Source of the DNA: Cephalotus follicularis
Taxonomy: Eukaryota; Streptophyta; Magnoliopsida; Oxalidales; Cephalotaceae
DNA length: 64,000 nucleotides
Direction: 5' to 3'
Assembly: GCA_001972305.1 (NCBI GenBank)
Contig: BDDD01000358.1
Span: forward strand, 380,824-444,823
Positions 43,322-53,661 of this stretch are shown here, in pieces. The translations under genes were made by a program, and so were the position numbers. The stretch's first letter is position 1; each line of letters starts with the position of its first letter. The notes below the pieces were generated by a model. It was given only the letters and a program-made list of their open reading frames with translations. It had not been told where the DNA came from and ran no database searches.

Positions 43322-43612
43322 CTACCTCTCAGGAGCAAAGTTCCTCTTCTTTTGCATGGTGGGAGGCCTCATTGGGTCCACACTTAGCCTGTGAACCATT
43401 ACATTTGGGATAATCCCAGGGACCTCCTCTGCCGACCAAGCAAACACGTCTTTGTTGTTTTGGAGGAATGTTATGAATTCCCCCTTCTCCACCTCTCCAA
43501 GTTGTGAACCAACTTGGAAGACTCTTTCAGTGTCACCCTCTGCTAGGGGCACTTGGATTACATCTTCAACAGGCTGTGAACGCTCAGGTTCCACGTCTCC
43601 TTTGAGCTCCAC
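43322..43612 (-). pseudogene. Protease-RT linker of G4 pol
   Basis: 96 codons: VGSQLGEVEKGEFITFLQNNKDVFAWSAEEVPGIIPNVMVHRLSVDPMRPPTMQKKRNFAPER. This is the conserved segment before RT in Tat elements. It ends with TAG TAA where the family has two Gln codons (CAG CAA), both C to T changes. Confidence 0.85.
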
Positions 43613-43689
43613 GTTTGCAATAGGAAGAACCTTTCCCTTTCCTTTCTCTAGTATGCCAGTCTTGTAAAACTACCTTGCCGACTGTTGAT

Positions 43690-44125
43690 CTCCTCTGGCT
43701 TCTCCCACGCCAAACCTTGTAGGGAACTTTATTAACAAGTGTCTCGTGGACACTATCGCCTCCATTAAGTTCAGTCCTGATCGCCTAATTATAGCATTGT
43801 ATGGGCTTGGCGTGTCCACTACCAGGAACGTCATCTCTACCTAGGTCTGGCGTGGGGCCGTGCCTGCAACCACGGACAATTCAATGGATCCAAGAGGGTG
43901 GACCATCTCCCTTGAGAAGCCAACCAGTGGGGTCTTGATGGGTTTTAGCTGGTCGGTCGGTATCCTTAATTGATCAAATGCTTGTTTATATAGGATATCG
44001 GCCGAACTCCCGCTATCAACGAGAATCCTCTTCATAGTGAAAAGTGCCACTTGAAGGGTTACCACCACTGGATCATCATGAGGAAGATGTACTTCGTCAT
44101 AGTCAGCCTCCGAGAAGGATATCAC
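43690..44125 (-). pseudogene. Aspartic protease of G4 pol
   Basis: RILVDSGSSADILYKQAFDQLRIP keeps the DSG active site. VGFSREMVHPLGSIELSVVAGTAPRQT is followed by TAG at 43841-43843 in place of Gln. MTFLVVDTPSPYNAII and the RHLLIKFP part come after the stop. The single copy of DSG is as expected for a retropepsin that works as a dimer. Confidence 0.85.
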
Positions 44126-44129
44126 CTCC

Positions 44130-46322
44130 TAATCTCTACCTATCTTCAGCCTCTTGCTGTGATGAATCTGTTGCACAGTAAGGGATTGCCTCCCATATGC
44201 CTTCCTAGCATTCTTGTGGTCGCCACCAGAAGCGACCCCCCCNNNNNNNNNNNNNNNNNNNNNNNNNNNNNNNNNNNNNNNNNNNNNNNNNNNNNNNNNN
44301 NNNNNNNNNNNNNNNNNNNNNNNNNNNNNNNNNNNNNNNNNNNNNNNNNNNNNNNNNNNNNNNNNNNNNNNNNNNNNNNNNNNNNNNNNNNNNNNNNNNN
44401 NNNNNNNNNNNNNNNNNNNNNNNNNNNNNNNNNNNNNNNNNNNNNNNNNNNNNNNNNNNNNNNNNNNNNNNNNNNNNNNNNNNNNNNNNNNNNNNNNNNN
44501 NNNNNNNNNNNNNNNNNNNNNNNNNNNNNNNNNNNNNNNNNNNNNNNNNNNNNNNTTTCCTAGCATTCTTGTGGTCGCCACCAGAAGCCACCCCCCCCCT
44601 CTCCCCATAGATGCTATGGATGACACCCCTAGGCTGTTGCTGTTGCTGCTCCTCTTATTACCGAGGAGCCTCTTCTCTCCTTTTCTCCCTTCTTCCTTGG
44701 GGAGCATCTCTGCCCACATACTTGTGTAGGTGTCCCTTTCGAATCAGGTCCTCAATCTAATTCTTCAACTGCCTACACTCCTCGGTATCGTGTCCATGGT
44801 CACGATGGTACCGACAGTATTTTTCCACGTCCCTCTTCTCTGCTGGGGATCTCATCTTTTCTGGCCATTGGATGGGGAACTTATCCTGCTCCACAGCAAG
44901 TATTCTGGTGAGCGTGTCCAGGAGAGGGGCAAAGTTGTTGTAGGATGGGATAGGTGACCCTCCCCTCAGTAAATTCTCTCTTCTGGAGAGTTTGTGTCTC
45001 CTTCTTCCTGGGAGCATTTTGTGAATGCTCCCCTCTCTCCTCCTGATGGCCCGCCAGGGTGTTCTCTGTTTCCTGGCTGCCATATCTTCCTCGGCGTTGA
45101 CATACTTTTCTACTCTTCTTAGCGGGTTTGTCATATCCATCACGGGTTTCTTCAAAAGGGAGAAGGTGAATGACGAGTTGTTCCTCAGTCCAATATTTAA
45201 GGCTTCCGGGGCAAAAGAAGGCTCCAGGTCTTTCACCGTAAGGGATTCCCTGTTGAATCTGGTGAGATAATCTCTCAACGATTCATCTCTTCCCTGCACC
45301 ACGTTAATCAAATGTGTAGAGTTCCTCCTCTGAGTAGTGCTATTGAGGAACTTGGTTATGAACAGTTCCGTAAACTGGTCAAAATTCTCCACTGATCTGC
45401 GAGCCAGGGTGGAATACCACCACTGGGCTGCTCCAGTCAGTGTTGACGGGAATCCTCGGCAGAGTGTGGCATCCGAGATTTGGTGTACCAACATGGTTTG
45501 TCTGTAGGTACATACATGTTGAATGGGATCCATGGACCCATCATACTTGTCGAGGCTCGGGAGCCTGAATCCGCTGGGAATACGCTCCGCCATGATCTCG
45601 GCTGTGAAGGGGTGGGCGGTAATGTTGCGCACCTTGGACAGATGTCCCCTCTGCTGCCCGGCTCCTTGGAGCCTTCTCTCCACCTCGGCAAGCCTTCTAT
45701 TCATTGCTTGCTCCACGTCCTCAACGTTTCTATCCCTGCTTGAAACATGTGACCCCCCTGCCAGTGTGGTCGGGCGCTCTATCCTGCTCCCCTGTGTTAT
45801 TCCTACTTTGCGCGAGGCATTGGATCACACATGTGCATCCTCTGTGCCCCTGACTCCCCCTTGGGGATCTGCCTCCATGGCTTAGTGCTCAGGATGCTCT
45901 CTCCTAGGATCGTTGGGCTGATCCCGGGCAGTTGAGGACTCTGCCCTCTGAGATGTATTGATCTCAGGTCTCCTCCCCAGGGGAATATTGTCCCCTGACC
46001 GCCTCGGGGGGACTCTCTCTCCCCCCGGCTGGTTTCGCCTGCCACCTCTGGGGTGCCCCATCTCCACCACTGGCCTATCAAGGCCACTCTGCTCTCAAAC
46101 CAATGGCCGAACAGGTCCGGCCTGGTTTTGGTTGGCTAGGCTGGTAACTAACAAGTCAGTGAGATGCTCCATCCCCTAGAGGAGCTGATTGAATTGCTCC
46201 CCAGTGATGGGATCTTGTTTCAGGGCCGCAACTTGACCTGCTTCGGGAGGAGAAGGCGGGATCTCCTGTTGACGGTTGTTGGTGGCTCCAGATTGGTTGT
46301 TGGTGTTTTTTCTCGGAGGCAT
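44130..46322 (-). pseudogene. gag of G4 (contains the N gap)
   Basis: The ATG at 46322 starts MPPRKNTNNQSGATNN. A TAG at 46176-46178 after EQFNQLL replaces Gln. A Pro/Arg-rich region follows, then a 319-codon open stretch (45716-44757) with VEDVEQAMNRRLAEVERRL, the retrotransposon gag domain (TLTGAAQWWYSTLARRSVENFDQFTELFITKFLNSTTQRRNS) and the zinc-knuckle-like [21 protein letters not shown]. The C-terminal tail is cut by the gap at 44243-44555. Confidence 0.85.
44243..44555. other. Assembly gap (313 N)
   Basis: The same roughly 40 bp (CCTAGCATTCTTGTGGTCGCCACCAGAAGC...) stand on both sides of the N run. Any reading frame through the N bases is meaningless. Confidence 0.99.
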
Positions 46323-46347
46323 GATTACTAAAGGCTTTTTGCTGCGT

Positions 46348-46365
46348 TTCCCACAAACGGCGCCA
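46348..46365 (-). promoter_or_regulatory. PBS of G4
   Basis: Plus strand TTTCCCACAAACGGCGCCA, minus strand TGGCGCCGTTTGTGGGAAA, two bases from the LTR end. The same site in G3 reads TGGCGCCGTCTGTGGGAA. Confidence 0.85.
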
Positions 46366-46366
46366 A

Positions 46367-46920
46367 CTTTGATGCAGAAAACCTTCCTTCAATAGCACCC
46401 TACGTGGAGGGCTTTGATTTGTTAGTGGAAACGCTTGAATATGCCTGAGAAAGATGTTTGGTGATTGAGAATCCCTGCACAAATAGAGCACAAAGGTAGA
46501 AGATCCAGGAGGTTGTTCTCCTGGGGACACTCTGACGCTCAAGTTAGTAGGTCCACAGAGAAAACTGGGTTCTTTAGAGTGCTAAAAATGGCTGACCTGG
46601 TTTAAGTCGTTGGTTTTGTATTTATAGGCCTTGAATATAACTGTAGAGTGTGGAAATCAGAGTTGATGATTGCCCCTAAGGAAAATACCCGAGGATCCCG
46701 GGCATTTCCCCTGATCTCTGCCGGATTTGGTGGCATTTTCCCTTTTGGACGTGGTGCCGTGTACGTATCTGGTCGTGGGCTGGCAATGCCCGAGGATAGC
46801 GGTTCGCTAAGGGTTTAAATTTATAATGCCTGGACATGTGCCCGTGCCTTGGAAAGACACCTATCGTTCTCTCATGGGGACACGTGTCATTATGCTTTAA
46901 AATAGAAATTTCCCACATCA
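46367..46920 (-). repeat. 5' LTR of G4
   Basis: 554 bp, the same length as 35642-36195. The inner terminal dinucleotide is eroded (CT where the other LTR has TG). TATA box GTATTTATAGG at about 46617 on the plus strand. Confidence 0.9.
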
Positions 46921-47026
46921 CAACCCAAAAACGAAAAATGATCAAAATAATTTGGTGAACATAATGACTCTCATATTAAATATTTTTTTGAGTCTTTAGT
47001 GTTGATTTTTCCTTGATAAGTATAAC

Positions 47027-47633
47027 TGATGAGGGAAAAAATCTACCAATATTCAGTGCGCCACGCGTCCTCTCCAGTCACTGCCACGTATACAAATGAT
47101 TTAAAATCTTAGTGGATAACAGTCAGAGGAGACGCCTCAGCGCCAAATAAGGAAATAGGCGAGATCCTCGGCTGTTTCCCAGAGGACCTCCTCCCCCAAA
47201 ACGGAATAAGACCTTAAAATCAGCCTATATTCCAGGGATTCAGCTCTTCAATATCAGCAAGCAGGGCATGAAATCAGGTGGAGATCAGGGAAATATCGAC
47301 ATCTTCGGCATTTCCTTAGGGGAACACGGACCACTTCCAAAAATTAAGCATAGACAGTTATAGACAATCTTTATAAATACTAGAATCAAAAACTTTACAC
47401 AGGTCAACCATTTTTACACACTAAAGCACCCTGTAATTGTCTTCTCTGCCATCAACTAACTTAAGCACAGGAGTGTCCCCGGGAAAAAACCCTCATGGAC
47501 CCATGATCAGTTTACTTACTTTGTTCAGAGAAAGCAATTATACACCGTTTCTCGGAGATTGAGCAGCGTTTCTCCTAACAAATCAAACCCTTCCACATAA
47601 GGGACTATTGAGAAGAGGATTTTTGCATCAACA
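47027..47633 (+). repeat. 5' LTR of G3
   Basis: TGATGAGGGAAA to TTTGCATCAACA, 607 bp. TATAAATACTAG at about 47375 is the TATA box. The 3' LTR copy starts at 59225 with the same text. It has about 20 extra bases (CAGAGGAGACGCCTC region, 47127-47140) over the 3' copy. Confidence 0.9.
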
Positions 47634-47635
47634 GT

Positions 47636-47652
47636 TGGCGCCGTCTGTGGGA
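47636..47652 (+). promoter_or_regulatory. PBS of G3
   Basis: TGGCGCCGTCTGTGGGA, two bases after the LTR. This is the primer-site type common in Tat elements. Confidence 0.9.
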
Positions 47653-47678
47653 AACGCAGCAAAAATCTATTAAGAATC

Positions 47679-49260
47679 ATGCCTCCGAGGAAAAACAACA
47701 ACAACAGTTCTGGAGCCACCGACAGCCGAGCACTTGAGATTCCACCTCCTGATGCCAGTCAAGTTGCGGCTCCCGAGCAAGCTCCCATCACTGGGGAGCA
47801 ATTCAGTCATGTCCTCTAGGGAATGGAGCGCCTAACCAACTTGTTGGGAAATAATCTGGCCAACCAAGATCAGGTCAGACCTGCCCGACCAATCGTCCGA
47901 GAACAATCTGGTCCGAGCAGGCCAGCCCAGAAGAATCAAAGCCCCCGTGGGCAAAGGCGAAACCCACCGAGGAGGGGCATGCTCCCCTTGAGGCGGTCAG
48001 GGGTTGATACACCTATGAGGAGGAGACCAGAGATTAATACATCTCTGAGAGTGGAGTCATCAACTGTCAGGGATCACAACAACGATCCTTGGTCCCAGCA
48101 TCCCGAGTAGGATCCCATGGAAGTGGATCACCCCATGGGTGCCGACGAGGACCGGGCAAGTTCCCATGCATCGCACAGAAGGGAGACAATACGTGGGAGT
48201 AGGTCGGCTCATTCAGGCACTTTTACTGGGCAGTCACATGTTTCTAGCAAGACTAGGAACATAGAAGATGTTGAGCAAGCAATGAACAGAAGGCTTGCAG
48301 ACATAGAGAGAAGGCTCCGAGAGGCCGAGCAGTCAAGGGGGTACCTGTTCAAGGTACGCAATATCAGTGCCACTCCTTTCACATCCAATATCATGAAGGA
48401 GCGTATCCCTAAGGGATTCTGGTTCTTGAGTCTCAAGGAGTACGATGGGTCCACTGACCCCATTCAGCACGTGCGCTACTACACCTAGGTTATGTTAGTG
48501 CACCAAGCCTCGGACGCCATTCTTTGCTGAGGATTCCCGGCAACACTGACTGGAGCTGCCCATTCGTGGTATTCCACCTTACCAGAGTGCTCGGTGGTGA
48601 GTTTCAAGCAGTTTACGGAATTGTTCGTTGTCAAGTTCCTCAATAGCACCACGTAGAGAAGAAACTAAACCCATTTGATCAACGTGGTGAAGGGAAATAT
48701 GAGTCACTGAGAGACTACCTCAACATGTTCAACAAGGAGTCTCTGACAGTGAAAGACTTGGAACCATCCTTCGCTCTAGCAGCCCTGAACGGTGGACTGA
48801 AGGATAACTCTCCCTTCACTTTTTCTCTGATAAAGAAGCCCACAGTGGAGATGGCAAACCGGCTGAGGAGAGCAAAGAAATATGTCAATGCCGAGGAGGC
48901 GATGGCCGCAAGGAGACAAAAAACTTCTTGGTTGGGCCATCTAGTGGAGAAAGGGGAGTACTCACAAAGTGCTCCCGAGAAGAAAGAGAAGAGGAAAGAA
49001 AGGTCAAAGCTTCCTAAGGACGGCCTCAGGCACAAACTTTCCAAAAGGGAGGAATCCTCAAAAAGGGGGACACCTATTCCGAGCTACAACAATTTTTCTC
49101 CCCTTTTGGAAACTCGAACCAAAATACTTACTATAGAGAAAGACAAGGTCCCAATTCGATGGCCAGCAGCATTGAGATCGGTGCCAGAGAAGAGGAATTC
49201 AGATAAATATTTCTGGTACCATCGTGACCACGGGCATGCACAGAGGAGTGCAAGCTCCTA
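47679..49260 (+). pseudogene. gag of G3
   Basis: MPPRKNNNNSSGATDSRALEIPPPDAS, then a TAG at 47817-47819 after EQFSHVL. Frames at 47823-48110, 48117-48488 and 48725-49261 give the Pro/Arg-rich part, IEDVEQAMNRRLADIERRL and the gag domain with EYDGSTDPIQHV and FNKESLTVKDLEPSFALAALNGGLKDNSPF. Stops follow YYT (Gln codon), ILC (Arg codon) and STT (Gln codon), all C to T changes. A small deletion near 48700 shifts the frame. The zinc-knuckle His/Cys cluster is damaged (KYFWYHRDHGHAQRSASS). Confidence 0.85.
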
Positions 49261-49459
49261 AAAAATTAGATTGAGGACCTGATTCATAAAGGTCATCTGT
49301 CGATAGAAATGCTCCCCATGAAGGGAGGGAGCCCAGAGAGGAAGCTCCACAACAACCCGAGGAACAATAGCCCAGAGGTGTCATCCACACCATCTCTGGA
49401 GGGGTCGCATCTGGTGGCGATCACAATAGGTCTAGAAAGGCCTATGCAAGACAAACCTT

Positions 49460-50100
49460 TGTTGTGCAACAATACCAGCATAGTAAAAGGTTGAAGACTG
49501 GTGGAGATGAGGAGGTGATATCCTTCTCTGAGGCAGACTATGAGGGAGTACGTCTTCCTTATGATGATCCAGTGGTGGTAACTCTTCTGGTGGAGCTTTT
49601 CACTATGAAGAGGATCCTTATTGACAGCGGGAGCTCGACCGATGTCCTGTACAAACATGCCTTTGATCAACTAAGGATACCGACCGACCAGCTCAAACCC
49701 GTGAAAATCCCACTGGTCAGCTTTGAAGGGGAGATGGTCCATCCTCTGGGATCCATCGACCTGTTCGTGGTTGCAGGCACGGCCCCATGTCAGACCTAGG
49801 TGCAGATGACATTCCTAGTGGTAGACACACCAATCTCGTACAATGCCATAATTGGGAGACCAAGACTAAACTTAATGGAGTCGATATTGTCTACGAGGCA
49901 CCTGGTGATGAAATTCTCGATGAGGTTTGGCGTGGGAGAGGTCCGAGGAGATCAACAGGTTGCTCGATAGTGCTACAAAACTGTCATAATGGATAAGGGT
50001 AAAGAGGAAACATTACCCATAGCAAACGTGGAGTTCAGTGGAGAAGTGGAGCCAGAATGTCCGCAGAGCTAGGAGCAGGTGGAGAAAGTCTTGAAAACCT
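49460..50100 (+). pseudogene. Aspartic protease of G3
   Basis: RILIDSGSSTDVLYKHAFDQLRIP with DSG intact. VSFEGEMVHPLGSIDLFVVAGTAPCQT is followed by TAG at 49797-49799, the same place as in G4. The tail (SMRFGVGEVRGDQQ, then KGKEETLPIANVEF) is readable in another frame. The sequence leaves the pol linker at about 50100. Confidence 0.85.
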
Positions 50101-50285
50101 GATACCATGATGCCATGATCAGACTACAGGGCAGAGGAAAACTAGCCCCTAACAAGGAAGGACCCTACAAGGTGAAGAGAGTGCTCTGACCTGGAACATT
50201 CAAACTCAAAACTCTGGGGGGCAGGGATATTCCTAGAGTTTGGAATGTTGAGCAACTGAGGAAGTATTACCAACGTTTATTGTAA
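50101..50285 (+). pseudogene. Integrase C-terminus remnant of G3
   Basis: RGKLAPNKEGPYKVKRVL, then a TGA, then PGTFKLKTLGGRDIPRVWNVEQLRKYYQRLL. Everything between the protease-RT linker and this point (about 3.5-4 kb by comparison with G4) is missing. S2 follows 27 bp after the stop. Confidence 0.85.
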
Positions 50286-50311
50286 GTTGTACAAATTCAA
50301 GATATCAATAA

Positions 50312-51428
50312 TGTTGGGGTTTAATCTCTATCATGAGTTTTAATGTTTACAAAAATGCATTTAACATGTTTGCTTAATGTACAAGACAATGGAAAGTTTG
50401 CTGTCAAGGCAAAAATCTTCTGCAGGACAAAAGACATTGACCTTCCAGAGAAGAAGTCGACGTTCGTACAGAAGAAGTCGATCCCTATAAGAAAGAAGTC
50501 GACGTCTTTAGTGCCCAAAGTTACAGGACAAATTCTGGTGAAGACATCGATCCATACAGTCAAAGAAGTCGACGTCCGTACAAAAGAAGTCGATCCCATT
50601 CCTAAGACATCGACGTCTTTCAAGACCAACCTGAAAAAGGCAGAAAAGACATCGAACTAGGAAGAAGAAGTCAACGTGATGTTCATACATTCAAAAGCCT
50701 GGAGATTTCACAGAAATGACATCGACGCCTTTAAAAAGACATCGACGTCTTTTTAAACGGACAAGACCCGGGAAACATGGAACGACTAGTTGGCGCACTT
50801 TCAACGGGAAATATACAAAAGACATCGACGTCTTTTTAAAGACATCGACGTCTTTCTGCCAGCAGAGACTAAAACAAAGCTGCATTGACAAAATGTTGTA
50901 TCCAATATGCCCAACACTCTTACAACGGCTATAAAACTGAAGAATGCTATAAATACAAGCCAAGAAACAAGATTTCAGTGACTGGAGACTAAGGAACAAC
51001 ATTTGAACATTCAATCACAAAAGCTCAACTTGCACATCTACAAAAAGAAGAACATCAAGCTTTTGCTAAACACTTTCATACCCAAAGCTTGCAATCTGTT
51101 TACACTTTTATATCCAACCTGTGAGAGGTTATTTGTAAACACATATTATCTTTACAATTCATTCATTGTAAAAGAGGGGAGTGAACCCTAGTAAGGTGTT
51201 TGATTGATTTGCACCCGGAACCCAAAATCAAGTGTAAGGTGGTTTCTTTGATTTGCACCGAGAAAGTGGACGTAGGCACGGATTTGCCGAACCACTATAA
51301 ATTCGTTTGCACACTCTCTATCCCTTAACTCTTTATTTGCTCTTGTGTGCTTATTTATGTTCATTGCTTAATTTGTATTTTCCGCATACATATTTTGGTA
51401 AGTTTAAAGGTTGCCATAGTTTACAACA
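50312..51428 (+). repeat. 5' LTR of S2
   Basis: TGTTGGGGTTTAATC to AGTTTACAACA, 1117 bp. Palindrome cluster at 50431-50857, TATAAATA at 50948-50955. It lacks 57 bp present in the 3' LTR between GATTTGCACC and GAGAAAGTGGACG (3' copy 54609-54668). Confidence 0.95.
50431..50857. repeat. GACGTCGACGTC palindrome cluster, S2 5' LTR
   Basis: About a dozen copies of AAGACATCGACGTCTTT, GAAGTCGACGTCYGTA and variants, ending about 90 bp before the TATA box. Copies with GACATCGAC are one transition away from the perfect palindrome GACGTCGACGTC. Confidence 0.9.
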
Positions 51429-51430
51429 AT

Positions 51431-51442
51431 TGGTATCAGAGC
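51431..51442 (+). promoter_or_regulatory. PBS of S2
   Basis: TGGTATCAGAGC, complementary to initiator methionine tRNA, two bases after the LTR. Confidence 0.95.
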
Positions 51443-51485
51443 GGTTATCTCATTATTCTTAATTGTTAGAGAGATATAAAGATCC

Positions 51486-53147
51486 ATGGCAAACCATATG
51501 AATATAGGATTAGAAGGTTCCTCCATTACTAGACCTCCATTTTTTGATGGAATCAACTATAGTTTTTGGAAGACTAGAATGACCATATTTCTACAATCCC
51601 TTGACTATCAATTGTGGCATATAATTGTTAATGGTCCTAGAATGCCCACAAGAACCATAGATGGAGTAGTATCTCCTAAACCGGAAAATGAATACAATGA
51701 TAATGATTTTAGGATGCTCCAATTAAATTCTAAGGCTAAACATGTTTTATTTTGTGCCGTTGGTCCTAATGAATTTAATCGGATATCTTCATGTGAATCG
51801 GCAAAAGAAATGTGGGATCTATTAGAAATCACTTACGAAGGCACTAATCAAGTAAAGGAATCGAAAATAAGCATGCTTGTACATGAATATGAATTGTTTA
51901 TAATGCATGATAATGAGTGTATTAGTGATATGTTTTCTCGATTTACTACTATTATTAATTCTCTTAAGAATCTTGGCAAATCATATTCCAACCAAGAGCT
52001 TGTAAGAAAAATTTTAAGGTGCTTGCCGAAGAGTTGGACTCCAAAGGTGACGGCAATTGAGGAAGCTAAAGATCTTTCCACTCTTCCTCTAGAACAACTA
52101 CTTGGTTCCTTGATGACACATGAGACAACAATGAAAAATCATGAGAATGTGGAAGTCAAGAAGAAGAAGGCAATCGCTTTTAAAGCCTCAAAAGAAGAAA
52201 GTGAAAGCGATGAAGATGGAGATGTTGCACTTATCACTTCCCAATTCAAAAGGTTTCTCAAAAATCAAAGAGGGAGAAAGACTTTCAAAAAGAATTTCCC
52301 TCAAGATGAAGAGTCAAGCAAAAGGGAAGAACCAACATGCTACGAATGCAACAAGCCCGGTCACTTCAAAAACGAGTGTCCGAATCTTAAAAACAAGGAG
52401 CAATTCAAGAAAAAGAATGAACACTTCAAAAAGAAGAAAGCAATGGTAGCCACATGGTCGGATAGCGATCCCTCAACCTCCGAAGAGGAAAGCGATGAAG
52501 AAGTTGCACACATTGCCTACATGGCAATTGAGGATGAAGAAGATGAGGTAAATTTTTCCTTTGATGAATTGCAAAATGCATATGAAAAATTGTATATTGA
52601 ATATGAAAATGTTTGCTCAAAGAATAAGTCTTTAAAGAAAAGTGCTATTTACATGTCTAAAGAAATTGATGATTTAAAGAATGAGAATAGCAAGCATTTA
52701 AATGAAACTGATTCTTTAAAGGATAAGATTAGTTTCTATGTGAATGAAATTGACATTTTAAATGTTTCTTCAAAATTGTCAAATGATTTTATGGAAGAAA
52801 ATGAAAAACTGAAAAATGAGATTGATGCTTTGAAGAAGTCTTTTTCTATTTTTTCAAATAGTAGTGCTAAATTGGATAAACTTTTAGGATTACAAAGATG
52901 TGTTTTTGACAAAGCCGGACTTGGATATGAACAAATAAAAAATGTCAAACACTTTAACAATTTCTTTGTCAAGAAAAATGAGCCTCAATTTTGTTGCAAT
53001 TATTGTGGTAGATTAGGACACATTTCTACCTCTTGCATTTTTAGGAATAATCCTTGTTTTGTTAAATCTAGAAAGATTTGGGCTCCAAAAGGAACTCTTG
53101 TGACTAACTTGAAAGGACCCAAGCTCAAATGGGTACCAAAAGCTTAA
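51486..53147 (+). CDS. Gag polyprotein of S2, intact
   Basis: 553 codons from ATG 51486 to TAA. Residues about 15-50: PPFFDGINYSFWKTRMTIFL, the DUF4219/gag N-terminal motif of copia elements. Residues about 90-240: UBN2-type gag core (AKEMWDLLEITYEGTNQVKESKISMLVHEYELF, FTTIINSLKNLGK, LVRKILRCLPKSWTPKVTAIEEAKDL). A Lys/Glu-rich region follows, then zinc knuckle 1 CYECNKPGHFKNEC (about 280). A long acidic and coiled-coil stretch covers about 320-470 (LKNEIDALKKSFSIFSNS). A second knuckle, CNYCGRLGHISTSC, comes at about 503. It ends GPKLKWVPKA, where autonomous elements continue into protease. It should form particles and package RNA; the enzymes must come from elsewhere. Confidence 0.9.
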   Translation: MANHMNIGLEGSSITRPPFFDGINYSFWKTRMTIFLQSLDYQLWHIIVNGPRMPTRTIDGVVSPKPENEYNDNDFRMLQLNSKAKHVLFCAVGPNEFNRISSCESAKEMWDLLEITYEGTNQVKESKISMLVHEYELFIMHDNECISDMFSRFTTIINSLKNLGKSYSNQELVRKILRCLPKSWTPKVTAIEEAKDLSTLPLEQLLGSLMTHETTMKNHENVEVKKKKAIAFKASKEESESDEDGDVALITSQFKRFLKNQRGRKTFKKNFPQDEESSKREEPTCYECNKPGHFKNECPNLKNKEQFKKKNEHFKKKKAMVATWSDSDPSTSEEESDEEVAHIAYMAIEDEEDEVNFSFDELQNAYEKLYIEYENVCSKNKSLKKSAIYMSKEIDDLKNENSKHLNETDSLKDKISFYVNEIDILNVSSKLSNDFMEENEKLKNEIDALKKSFSIFSNSSAKLDKLLGLQRCVFDKAGLGYEQIKNVKHFNNFFVKKNEPQFCCNYCGRLGHISTSCIFRNNPCFVKSRKIWAPKGTLVTNLKGPKLKWVPKA

Positions 53148-53641
53148 ACTTTGTTTGGTAGGTGTACTTGAAGTCAAGCTCAATCATTTCAAGTACATAA
53201 CTTGGGGAGAAAGCTCTTATTGAGGGGGAGGTATCATTTTGCTCTCTATGTCTTGATCCTACTTTCAATTGGTAACTCTCAAATTTTTTTATGATATTTT
53301 TTAAACCTTCAATGGATTTCATTTCAATTGATATTGTCTTATTCTCCATTGGTATCCTTCTGATATTATTTTTAGTTGGTATCAACTCTTTGGAATACTC
53401 TTTTTGATGTTAACAAAAAGGGGGAGAATTATGGAAAATTGATAGCCTATGCTAAGGGGGAGATAGAGATGAAATGTGCAATTAATGATGAAAATGTGGT
53501 AAGAAGGAGATTGTTGGGTTTGAGTTAGATATCATATTTAGGGGGAGCACATATCTAATATTTTTATGTAAATATCTAAAAGAAAATCTTTTTGCTTTGA
53601 AATGTCATATGATTTTTCCATAAATGAAGCAAATTTTTGTA
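53148..53641 (+). other. 3' noncoding region of S2
   Basis: Holds inner purine tracts: AAAAAGGGGGAGAATTATGG at about 53415, AAGGGGGAGATAGAG at about 53455 and TTAGGGGGAGCACA at about 53538. No pol remnant is seen, so pol was removed cleanly. Confidence 0.7.
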
Positions 53642-53661
53642 ATCATCAAAAAGGGGGAGAT
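53642..53661 (+). promoter_or_regulatory. Polypurine tract of S2
   Basis: ATCATCAAAAAGGGGGAGAT immediately before the LTR start TGTTGGGG. The same motif is conserved in Sireviruses of many plants. Confidence 0.95.

Larger units (their letters stand above)
35642..46920 (-). mobile_element. G4: full-length Tat-lineage Ty3/gypsy element
   Basis: Two 554-bp LTRs, PBS, gag, protease, RT, dual RNase H and integrase on the minus strand, plus an antisense gene on the plus strand. No nested insertion. Flanks are CAACA (35637-35641) and CAACC (46921-46925), a probable TSD with one mutation. The 11.3 kb includes a 313-bp N gap in gag. The LTRs differ by several percent by eye and pol carries stops, so it is moderately old and inactive. 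Confidence 0.9.

Noticed and set aside
44051..44729. Open frames of 128-196 codons across the N gap
   Set aside because: They exist only because N bases are translated as X.
50431..50857. CRISPR-like array
   Set aside because: Units are short, imperfect, irregularly spaced, without uniform spacers or cas genes, and lie in a plant LTR.
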